A stretch of DNA of 64,000 nt. Source: Sipunculus nudus. Lineage: Eukaryota; Annelida; Sipuncula; Golfingiida; Sipunculidae. A program made the translations under genes and the position numbers. The notes beneath the pieces are model-generated. The model worked only from the letters and a program-made list of their open reading frames with translations. It was not told the origin of the DNA and searched no databases. Each line of letters begins with the position of its first letter. Positions within the stretch are counted from its first letter, which is position 1. The stretch spans positions 79,074,142 through 79,138,141 of the forward strand of contig CM049306.1 of NCBI GenBank assembly GCA_026874595.1. Reading direction: 5' to 3'. This document shows, in pieces, positions 14,401-26,400 of this stretch.

Positions 14401-17400
14401 TATTCACGTTTCATAGAAGGTAAACTCTCATATCATATTTTTTCCGGCAAACGAGAAATAGAGCACTTTTGGGTTTATGTATTGATTAATTCTTCTTTTG
14501 AAAAACGATATATATACATCGAGGCTTATGAAACTATCGCCTGTTGCTGCACAAGATGGTTTTCAGTAGGCTGCATCGTTTATGCTGCACCACAGCAATA
14601 AGACAACGGTGGAGTTAGATCTCCTTGGTATGATTCAATCAAGATGACATTTCTAGCCAATCGGAGGGGCCTGTATACACCAGTGGGGAGGTAATGATGC
14701 ACAAGATTAATTTAGGTTCTAGTGTACAGTTCAGGGAGAGAAACGTTTGTGCCATTATCGTAATACTTTGTTATTTAAAATAGGGAAATATTTATGTTTT
14801 ATGAATTTAAAAAAAATAGTTTTTTCTTGAGGACCTATCAGGAACGAACCGGCCAGCAGGAGCACCGGAAAGTGTCGCGGCGGGCTGATGGCACAAACGA
14901 TTACTTGATGCCTGTGAACCTATGATATTCATAGTAAATACATCATGAACTGTATTATTACACATGAGTGTAAGCATAAATATCAGGAAGCAGAAATTAA
15001 TCATGGCAACTTATAAGGTGGCAACTTACCATTATCTGTTACTGCAAATATGTTTATTTTAAGCAAATGTCAACATTCATTTTAATCAAGAGTTCCTCTT
15101 TTGAATAGAGTGGGTGGCAATAATTTATTATAACAAAAGTATTGCCTTTACAGGCATTTGGTACATGGAACAGTGGTCTTAATATATTTGGCACAAATGT
15201 AACTGACACATTTAACATATCTAGAAGGTAAAACTGAACAGTAAAAAATGTTATACAGTTATAGGTCAGTATGTTTATAGTAAATTATTCACTTTAGAAT
15301 TCCTTATTGCTATTTTATGGGAGATTTTACATGTTTAGAATTATACCACTGACCAGTAAAAAAATTAACAGTTTTTGATTACTAAGTTTATGGTCAATTA
15401 TTCAACTCAAATGTTTTAATTGCAAATTTTGTGAAGAGAATGACCATGATTTTGTTTGAAGTGAGGGTTAAAGATCCAAAATAGATTTATATATTTCAAA
15501 TTACTTTCAGTGTTTTGTGTAAATTATTATGGAACCCAAGTTTATGTCATATTACGGGATGTAAAACTTTACCAAATTTGCAGATGCCAGTATGTTTCCT
15601 ACACGACCTACGCTCCCGAGGCAGCGGAAATCTTGAGCTTCTAAAGAAGCCATTGCTTTCGTGTTGCCAGCTTTGACTGTTCATTGTATATTTAGACACC
15701 AGATGGCGGTTCGATGTCCGCTGAGAAAAAGGTGCGTATGATGTGACAAGCAGCCAACCAGATGCCAATAAACAAACATTCGACAGGCATCCTGGCTCTG
15801 CCCATAGCTGCGCTTCAAGCGCCGCTTGATGACAGTATACGGTCGAATTTTAATTGCTCCCTCTGTATTCTCGCATCATCGACCGATTCGAATATGACAT
15901 TATGACTGTGTTAGCGTAGCCACATATCTGTTGTCTGCAGAACTGAAACCAGCCAGCGAGATGTGCACGCAGCCTTTGTTGTTACGTTTCGTTTGAATTA
16001 CAGCTCGGCGACCGGGCTTCCTATGTACCCCAGGCCCTAAGGAACCACGTCTGGAACAATTCTCTCTGAGCCTGTGGCCTGTTTAGACGGTTACCGGGGC
16101 GATGAGCTGTCACTCAAAACGAAATAAACGATTGTCTCCGTGTATTCCTTGCTTGGCTGTGTCTTCCAGCACAAGGTCTCATCTAATTGAACAACAATAC
16201 AGTGCTCTCCTCTGGTGTAGCAATTCAAGATACGAGGTAATAACAAACAGCACTGACGATATAGGTAATAGGCCTATAGTTAAAGCGCTGTGTAAAGAGC
16301 GTATACAAGACCAGGGTTTGCAGGTTGTAGGGCATGGCTTGTCACAGTAGATACCATAGTAACCGTCTGAACACCATGAAATAGTTACTGTTATGTGATG
16401 TGGTTTACCTTTACAACCTTAATTCTCCTTGCATTATGCGCCTACAAATTTTGAAATTAATATATGAAGTAGTTAATATTTACTCCGAACATCTGCATTT
16501 ATCAAAGCCACTGGTCAGATATTGACCAGCAGCACCAGTACCGAATGCATAGAAAGGAAAGTAAACCTCTTGATACAGTCTCCATATATGCGGGAAACTG
16601 TCGGTTTTCCAGACTTATCCCTGGGATTCTTTGCTACTATTGCGCATAGCCCGGCACAACGCGCACTCAGCTTCCACTCACTTTGCTACCATTCTGCTCT
16701 CAGCGGCTATTCAGCGCAAAGTGCGCGGTAGCAAATGGCAGTCGCACGGTAGCATTTGCTACTCTTGTGCATAGCTTGCCACATCGCGCACTGAACAGCC
16801 ACCGGACTTGCTACCATCAGGCACAGACCGGCTCGTAGCGCAAAGTGCGCGGTAGCAAATCAGACCTGCGCGGTAGCAAGTTGCTGTCATTGCTACCAAT
16901 GGGAACTATGAATTTGCGATCGCAAAATCTGCGACTGTTGACGTAGTGCAAGTCTTTGCTGCCAGAGGTCGTTCGGACAGGAACACTCAAAGCAATATGC
17001 ACGGTAGCAATTAACAGTCGCAAAGTAGCAAACAGATATGCCCGGTAGCAAATGCCTTTTGTCATATTAAGCTGCGATCGCAATGCGCAATGTGCGCGGT
17101 AGCAAAAAGTCCTGCGCGGTCGCAAGTTACTGTCCCTTGCTATCCAGGGGGACTATGATTTGCGATCGCAAAATCTGCTACTGTTGACGTAGTGCAAGTC
17201 TTTGCTGGCAGATGTCGCTCGGACAGGAACACTCAAAGCAATATGCGCGGTAGCAATTAATAGTCGCTAAGTAGCGAACAGATATGCGCGGTAGCAAATG
17301 CCTTTGGTCATATTAAGCTGCGAGCGCAATGCGCAATGTGCGCGATAGCAAAACGTAGTGCAAGTCTTTGCTGCAAGAGGTCGCTCGGACAGGAACACTC

Positions 17401-20400
17401 AAAGCAATATGCGCGGTAGCAATTAACAGTCGCAAAGTAGCAAACAGATATGCGCGGTAGCAAATGCCTTTGGTCATATTAAGCTGCGATCGCAATGCGC
17501 AATGTGCGCGGTAGCAAAAAGACCTGCGCGGTCGCAAGTTACTGTCCACTGCGACCGCAATGGGGACTAAGAATTTGCGATCGCAAAATCTGCTACTGTT
17601 GACGTAGTGCAAGTCTTTGCTGCCAGAGGTCGCTCGGACAGGAACACTCAAAGCAATATGCGCGGTAGCAATTAACAGTCGCAAAGTAGCAAACAGATAT
17701 GCGCGGTAGCAAATGCCTTTGGTCATATTAAGCTGCGATCGCAGTGCGCATTTCACCGAAAACTCTACTAACCGTTCATATGTATATGGCGTAATTTATT
17801 CTTCATTTAACAAGATGCCCGCTCAAACATTGTATAGAAGCATGTGTGTAGGAAATTTATTTAAGTTGAAAGGATTGTATAATAATATACTGAGTACACA
17901 CCATATATTAAGCTATGTAATGTCAACGAGTCGTAATATTATGACTGTTTATAATGCCCCGTATCCCGGATAAAGCACATATTATTAGTGACACAGACTT
18001 ACTGGGGTGTTTCATGCCAGAAGGGTTAGGGACTTGTACCCCCGATACAGCATATATTAACAGTGACAAACACTTAGTGGAGTAATTCATCCCAAAGGGT
18101 TAGGGTAACCCGTATCCCGGATATAACATATATGAATAGTCACTAACACTTACTGGAGTATTTCATGCCCGAAGGTTTAGGGTAACCCGTATCCCGGATA
18201 TAGCACATTTTAATAATGACTAACAATTACTGGAGTACTTCATGCCCGAAGGGTTAGGGTAACCCGTATCCTGGACATAGCATATATTAATAGTGACAAA
18301 CACTTACTGGAGTATTTCATGCCCGAAGGGTTCAGGTAACCCGTACCCATGATATAGCATATATTAATAATGACAAACATTTCCCGGATATAGCATATAT
18401 TGATAGTGACAAACACTTACGGGAGTATTTCATGCCCGAAAGGTTAGGCTAAACCCTATCCAGGATATAGTATATATTAACAGTGACACACACTTACAGG
18501 AGTTTTTCATGCCCGAAGGGTTAGGGTAACCCGCATCCCGGATACAGCTTATATCAATAGGGACAACAATTTACTGGATTATTTCATGCCAGAGGGTTAG
18601 GGTAGCCCGTATCCCGGATATAGCATATATGAATAGTCACAAACACTTACTGGAGTATTTCATGCCCGAAGGGTTAGGGTAACCCGTATCCCGGATATAG
18701 CATATATGAATAGTCACAAACACTTACTGGAGTATTTCATACTCGAAGGGTTAGGGTAAAGCACATATTAATAATGGCAAACAATTACTGGGGTACTTCA
18801 TGCCCGAAGGGTTAGGGTTACCCGTATCCCGGATATAGCACATATTAATAATGACAAACATCTACTTGGGTATCTAATGTCCGGAGCGTTAGGGTACCCC
18901 GTATCCCCGATATAGCATATATCAATAGGGACAAAAAATTACTTGACTATCTCTTGCCCGAAGGGTTAGGGTAACCCGTATCCCGGATATAGCATATATC
19001 AATAGTGACAAACACTTACTGGAGTATTTCATGGCCAAAGGGTTAGGGTAACCCGTATCCCGGATATATCATTATTGATAGTGACAAACACTTACAGGAG
19101 TATTTCATGCCCGAAGGGTTCAGGTAACCCGTACCCATGATATAGCATATATTAATAATGACAAACATTTCCCGGATATAGCATATATTGATAGTGACAA
19201 ACACTTACGGGAGTATTTCATGCCCGAAAGGTTAGGCTAACCTCTATCCTGGATATAGTATATATTAACAGTAACACACACTTACAGGAGTTTTTCATGC
19301 CCGAAGGGTTAGGGTAACCCGTATCGCCGATATAGCATATATCAATAGGGACAAAAAATTACTTGATTTTCTCATGCCCGAAGGGTTAGGGTAACCCGTA
19401 TCCCGGATATAGCATATATCAATAGTGACAAACACTTACTGGAGTATTTCATGCCCGAAGGGTTAGGGTAACCCGTATCCCGGATATATCATATATTGAT
19501 AGTGACAAACACTTACAGGAGTATTTCATGCCCGAAGGGTTAGGGTAACCCGTATCCCGGATAAAGCATATATCAATAGTGAAAAACATTTACATGAGTA
19601 TTTCATGGTCGAAGGGTAGGGCCACCCGTATCCTGAATATAGCATATATTAACCCTTTACTGTTCAGATTAGGCTGGGGGCTTGTGACACTCCTACTGTT
19701 CAGATTAATTTTGCATTTTTTTTCCACATTTTGACATGAATCCATATAAGACACATTAACTCAGTCCCTTTCAAGGAATCTTTGTGACATTTTCTGCATT
19801 TACTGTAAGGTATATTTCCTTTATGTCAATTATATTTTTTTTCTGCATACCTTCTCATATGTATGTAAGTTAGGTTAATACAAGTAACAAAAGGTATAAA
19901 TCTGTAATACCTGCATTTCTGCTCACTGGTATTTCACCAAAGTGACCCCTTTATCTTGTTCAGGTAACCCATTTAGAATTTGATCAGAAAAGGGAAATAT
20001 AAGGATTTTTTTACTCAAAGGTAATTATTATTTAAAGGTAAGTAAAATTGTAAATGATTTGTTTTATTTATGGAAAGGGAATCACCAAAAAAAAAACAGA
20101 ATATGCAAATAAAATTGGATTTTACAGTGAAAATCAAATATTTTTCACCTGAAAAGCTTGCTGACCCAAGAAGCATATTCTAGGACTCTGTTAAAATATA
20201 ACACATATGTTTACCTGCACAGGAAAGTAAAGGTAAGTATAGGTAAATTATTTTTTTTCTGAATGTGTACGCAAACATCTTGTTCATCATTACAGTAACT
20301 ATAAATTAATACCATTTCCATTTATTGACTGTATAATTCACTTTTGATATAAGAACAGGTGCTATTAAGTACAGTTATTAAGTTACCTATGTGAATACCT

Positions 20401-23400
20401 TTGTTCTTCAACTGATCTAATTACCTATGGCAGAGACAAAATCATGCTGATTAGTGCCAAAGACGAATATGGATGAACAAGTGTCAACTATGTCAAAACA
20501 TATTATATTTTGATTTTAGAGACGTAGAATATAAATTGATAATTTTGGTTATGGTAACACATATAAATATAGTCACCTGTACAGGTGGGTTCAGGTAAAC
20601 ACAGGTAAATTATCATGTATTGAACCACACGAGAGCTGCCTGGCTGTATTGAGGCCATGCTTCAAGCAAGCATAATTGGCCTGAAAGGTCCATAAGGGGA
20701 TATACACATTGCCTTCAGTATAGCCTTGGTGTGACAAGGTCTCATTACAACTGTAATAAAAGCTACAATTTATGGTGAATTCCTTTCCTTTTTTACAAAG
20801 TAGTAGCTGACAACCTTACGTGTGCATGATATGCTATTAAATTTACTGTGCTTACAGCGAAAAACGGGCCATGACCACATTTGGGCATAATTTGTGGTTT
20901 AAATATAATTTTATATTTATATGAATAATTTATTATTTTAAATATTCATACCTCATTTACAATTCAATCTTGATTCATTGTAGTTTATCCCTGATTACAA
21001 CAGTCTCTACCCTCAGCAATTTTTTGGTTCAGTGGGAAAATATATTTTTGGATTTATTAAAGGTGCATTTCTTCAGCCCATATCTTCAACTTATACGCAA
21101 TACTGACCCTGTTTTTGTGTGTTCATAGGAAATGTATGAAGCAATATCCATTTATCTACGATCAACCTCACAACAGTGGTTCTGATTTTAGGCAGTCTTG
21201 AGGCGTAACAATGGGTTCTCAATGGAAAACGGAGGGGTTTCCTTAATATCTAAAAGGAAGAAAGTCAGAGTAACCGAATTATGGTATGCTAGAAGATTTT
21301 GGGAAAATCTAACTGTATACCTAATTTCAGATTTGAAGGTCCAACGGTTTAAAATGTGCCTGTTTGATGGACGGGCAGTTGCACATTTGAAGGACAAAGG
21401 ATCACGACTGTACCCGAGATGACTCATCAGCTCAGCCAATGACACCTGTCAAGGAGTTCTCTGTCTGGCCGCTGTCATATCTACTCCCCCTGGCGGCAGT
21501 CTTGGCAACTTTTAAGGTACCAAATAGCTGCTATTTGCGCTTGCGATTCATGGGGCCTCCTCTGGCCGCCCGCTCTGTGTCCACTCCTCCTGGCGGCAGT
21601 CTTGGCAACTGTTAAGGTAGCAAATAGCTGCTATTTGCGCGTGCGATTCATGGGGGCCCCCTCTGGCCGCTGTCATATCCACTCCCCCTGGCGGCAGTCT
21701 TGGCAACTTTTAAGGTAGCAAATAGCTGCTATTTGCGCTTGCGATTCATGGGGGCCTCTTCGCTGGCCGCTCTCATATCAACTCCCCCTGGCGGCAGTCT
21801 TGGCAACTTTTAAGGTAGCAAATAGCTGCTATTTGCGCGTGCGATTCATGGGGGCCCCTCTGGCAGCCGGCTCTGTGTCCACTCCCCTTGGCGGCAGTCT
21901 TGACTACTTTTCAGGTAGCAAATAGCTGCTATTTGCGCTTGCGACTCATGGGGGCCTCTCTGTCTGGCCGCTCTCTGTCCACTCCCCCTGGCGGCAGTCT
22001 TGACAACTGTTTAGGTAGCAAATAGCTGCTATTTGCGCGTGCGATTCGTGGGGCCCCCTCTGGCAACCCCCTCTGTGTCCACTCCGCCTGGCGGCAGTCT
22101 TGACAACTTTAAAGGTAGCAAATAGCTGCTATTTGCGCTTGCGACTCATGGGGGCCTCTCTGTCTGGCCGCTCTCTGTCCACTCCCCCTGGCGGCAGTCT
22201 TGGCAACTGTTAAGGTAGCAAATAGCTGCTATTTGCGCGTGCGATTCGTGGGGCCCCCTCTGGCAACCCGCTCTGTGTCAACTCCCCCTGGCGGCAGTCT
22301 TGACAACTTTTAAGGTAGCAAATAGCTGCTATTTGCGCTTGCGACTCATGGGGGCCTCTCTGTCTGGCCGCTGTCATATCCACTCCCCCTGGCGGCAGTC
22401 TTGGCAACTTTTAAGGTAGCAAATAGCTGCTATTTGCGCTTGCGATTCATGGGGGCCTCTTCGCTGGCCGTTCTCATATCAACTCCCCCTGGCGGCAGTC
22501 TTGGCAACTTTTAAGGTAGCAAATAGCTGCTATTTGCGCTTGCGACTCATGGGGGCCTCTCTGTCTGGCCGCTGTCATATCCACTCCCCCTGGCGGCAGT
22601 CTTGGCAACTTTTAAGGTAGCAAATAGCTGCTATTTGCGCTTGCGATTCATGGGGGCCTCTTCGCTGGCCGTTCTCATATCAACTCCTCCTGGCGGCAGT
22701 CTTGGCAACTGTTAAGGTAGCAAATAGCTGCTATTTGCGCGTGCGATTCATGGGGGCCCCCTCTGGCCGCTGTCATATCCACTCCCCCTGGCGGCAGTCT
22801 TGGCAACTTTTAAGGTAGCAAATAGCTGCTATTTGCGCTTGCGATTCATGGGGGCCTCTTCGCTGGCCGCTCTCATATCAACTCCCCCTGGCGGCAGTCT
22901 TGGCAACTTTTAAGGTAGCAAATAGCTGCTATTTGCGCGTGCGATTCATGGGGGCCCCTCTGGCAGCCGGCTCTGTGTCCACTCCCCTTGGCGGCAGTCT
23001 TGACTACTTTTCAGGTAGCAAATAGCTGCTATTTGCGCTTGCGACTCATGGGGGCCTCTCTGTCTGGCCGCTCTCTGTCCACTCCCCCTGGCGGCAGTCT
23101 TGACAACTGTTTAGGTAGCAAATAGCTGCTATTTGCGCGTGCGATTCGTGGGGCCCCCTCTGGCAACCCCCTCTGTGTCCACTCCGCCTGGCGGCAGTCT
23201 TGACAACTTTAAAGGTAGCAAATAGCTGCTATTTGCGCTTGCGACTCATGGGGGCCTCTCTGTCTGGCCGCTCTCTGTCCACTCCCCCTGGCGGCAGTCT
23301 TGGCAACTGTTAAGGTAGCAAATAGCTGCTATTTGCGCGTGCGATTCGTGGGGCCCCCTCTGGCAACCCGCTCTGTGTCAACTCCCCCTGGCGGCAGTCT

Positions 23401-26400
23401 TGACAACTTTTAAGGTAGCAAATAGCTGCTATTTGCGCTTGCGACTCATGGGGGCCTCTCTGTCTGGCCGCTGTCATATCCACTCCCCCTGGCGGCAGTC
23501 TTGGCAACTTTTAAGGTAGCAAATAGCTGCTATTTGCGCTTGCGATTCATGGGGGCCTCTTCGCTGGCCGTTCTCATATCAACTCCCCCTGGCGGCAGTC
23601 TTGGCAACTTTTAAGGTAGCAAATAGCTGCTATTTGCGCGTGCGATTTATGGGGGCCTCTCTGTCAGGCTGTTCTCATTTCCACTCCCCCTGGCGGCAGT
23701 CTTGGCAACTGTTAAGGTAGCAAATAGCTGCTATTTGCGCGTGCGATTCATGGGGCCCCCTCTGGCCGCTGTCATATCCACTCCCCCTGGCGGCAGTCTT
23801 GGCAACTTTTAAGGTAGCAAATAGCTGCTATTTGCGCTTGCGACTCATGGGGGCCTCTCTGTCTGGCCGCTCTTATATCCACTCCCCCTGGCGGCAGTCT
23901 TGGCACCTTTTAAGGTAGCAAATAGCTGCTATTTGCGCTTGCGATTCATGGGGCCTACTCTAGCCGCCCGCTCTGTGTCCACTCCTCCTGGCGGCAGTCT
24001 TGACACTTTTTATGGTAGCAAATAGCTGCTATTTGCGCTTGCGACTCATGGGGGCCTCTCTGTCAGGCTGTTCTCATTTCCACTCCCCCTGGCGGCAGTC
24101 TTGGCAACTGTTAAGGTAGCAAATAGCTGCTATTTGCGCGTGCGATTCATGGGGCTCCCTCTGGCCGCTGTCATATCCACTCCCCCTGGCGGCAGTCTTG
24201 GCAACTTTTTAGGTAGCAAATAGCTGCTATTTGCGCTTGCGATTCATTGGGGCCTCTTCGCTGGCCGATCTCATATCAACTCCCCCTGGCGGCAGTCTTG
24301 GCAACTTTTAAGGTAGCAAATAGCTGCTATTTGCGCGTGCGATTCATGGGGGCCCCTCTGGCAGCCCGCTCTGTGTCCACTCCCCCTGGCGGCAGTCTTG
24401 ACAACTTTAAAGGTGCATAGCTGCTATTTGCGCTTGCGACTCATGGGGGCCTCTCTGTCTGGCCGCTCTCTGTCCACTCCCCCTGGCGGCAGTCTTGGCA
24501 ACTGTTAAGGTAGCAAATAGCTGCTATTTGCGCGTGCGATTCGTGGGGCCCCCTCTGGCAACCCGCTCTGTGTCAACTCCCCCTGGCGGCAGTCTTGACA
24601 ACTTTTAAGGTAGCAAATAGCTGCTATTTGCGCGTGCGATTCGTGGGGCCCCCTCTGGCAACCCGCTCTGTGTCAACTCCCCCTGGCGGCAGTCTTGACA
24701 ACTTTTAAGGTAGCAAATAGCTGCTATTTCCGCTTGCGACTCATGGGGGCCTCTCTGTCTGGCCGCTGTCATATCCACTCCCCCTGGCGGCAGTCTTGGC
24801 AACTTTTAAGGTAGCAAATAGCTGCTATTTGCGCTTGCGATTCATGGGGGCCTCTTCGCTGGCCGCTCTCATATCAACTCCCCCTGGCAGCAGTCTTGGC
24901 AACTTTTAAGGTAGCAAATAGCTGCTATTTGCGCGTGCGATTCATGGGGGCCCCTCTGGCAGCCCGCTCTTTGTCCACTCCCCCTGGCGGCAGTCTTGGC
25001 ACATTTTAAGGTAGCAAATAGCTGCTATTTGCGCGTGCGATTCATGGGGCCCCCTCGGCTTCTGGCAGCCCGCTCTGATATCCACTCCCCCTGTCGGCAG
25101 TCTTGACACTTTTATGGTAGCAAATAGCTGCTATTTCCGCTTGTAACTCATGGGGGCCACCCTGTCAGGCCGCTCTCATAACCACTCCCCCTGGCGGCAG
25201 TCTTGGCACCTTTAAAGGTAGCGAATAGCTGCTATTTGCGCGTGCGATTCATGGGGCCCCTTCGGCCTCTGGCAGCCCGCTCTGATATCTACTCCCCCTG
25301 GCGGCAGTCTTGACACTTTTATGGTAGCAAATAGCTGCTATTTGCGCTTGCGACTCATGGGGGCCTCTCTGTCAGGCCGCTCTCTTAACCACTCCCCCTG
25401 GCGGCAGTCTTGGTATGTTTAAAGGTAGCAAATAGCTGCTATTTGCGCGTTTAAATTATGGGGCCCCGTCGGCCTCTGGCAGCCCGCTCTGATATCTACT
25501 TCCCCTGGCGGCAGTCTTGACACTTTTAAGGTAGCAAATAGCTGCTATTTGCGCGTGCGACTCATGGGGGCCCCTCTGTCTGTCCACTCTCATGTCCACT
25601 CCCCCTTGTGGCAGTCTTGACATATTTTATGGTAGCAAATAACTGCTATTTGCGCTTGCGACTCCTGGTGACCCCTCTGCCAGACCGCTGAGATCTCCTC
25701 TCTCCCTGGCGGCAGTCTTCACAACTTTTATGGTAGCAAATAGCTGCTATTTGCGCGTGCGATTCATTTGGGCCCCTGTGGCAGGCTTTGAGATCTCCAC
25801 TCCCCCTGGTGGCAATCTTAACTCTCCATGCGATGCTACCAGAAATTTTACCCGCTCCTAAATTTTTAGGGTAGCAAATAGCTGCTATTTGCGCGTGCGA
25901 TTCATAGGGCCCCTGTGGCAGTCCTGTCTCTTGTCCACTCCCCCTGGCGGCAATCTTAACTCTCAATGCGATGCTACCAGAAATTTTACCCCCTCCTCAA
26001 TTTTTTAGGGTAGCAAATAGCTGCTATTTGCGCGTGCGATTTATGGGGCCCTTCTGTCTGCCCGCTCTCATGTACACTCCCCCTGGCGGCAGTCTTAACA
26101 CTCAATGCGATGCTACTACATATTTAACCCCTCCTAAATTTTTTAAGGTAGCAAATAGCTGCTATTTGCGCGTGCGATTCATGGGGCCCCTGTGGTAGTC
26201 CTGTCTCTAGTCCACTCCCCCTGGCAGCACTGAGGTCCACTCCCCCTGGCGGCAATCTTAACTCTCAATGCGATGCTCCCAGAAATTTTACACCCTCCTA
26301 AATTTTTTAGGGTCGCAAATAGCTGCTATTTGCGCTTGCGATTCATGGGGCCCCTCTGTCTGCCCGATCTCATGTACACTCCCCCTGGCGGCAGTCTTAA

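Noticed and set aside
17955-19655. True chromosome end or telomere
   Set aside because: TTAGGG occurs once per 78-bp unit, not as a pure hexamer array, and unique sequence continues on both sides.
22210-24802. Three 65-codon minus-strand frames with almost the same protein
   Set aside because: Direct products of the 100-bp satellite and its 1.1-kb duplication; no independent coding signal.
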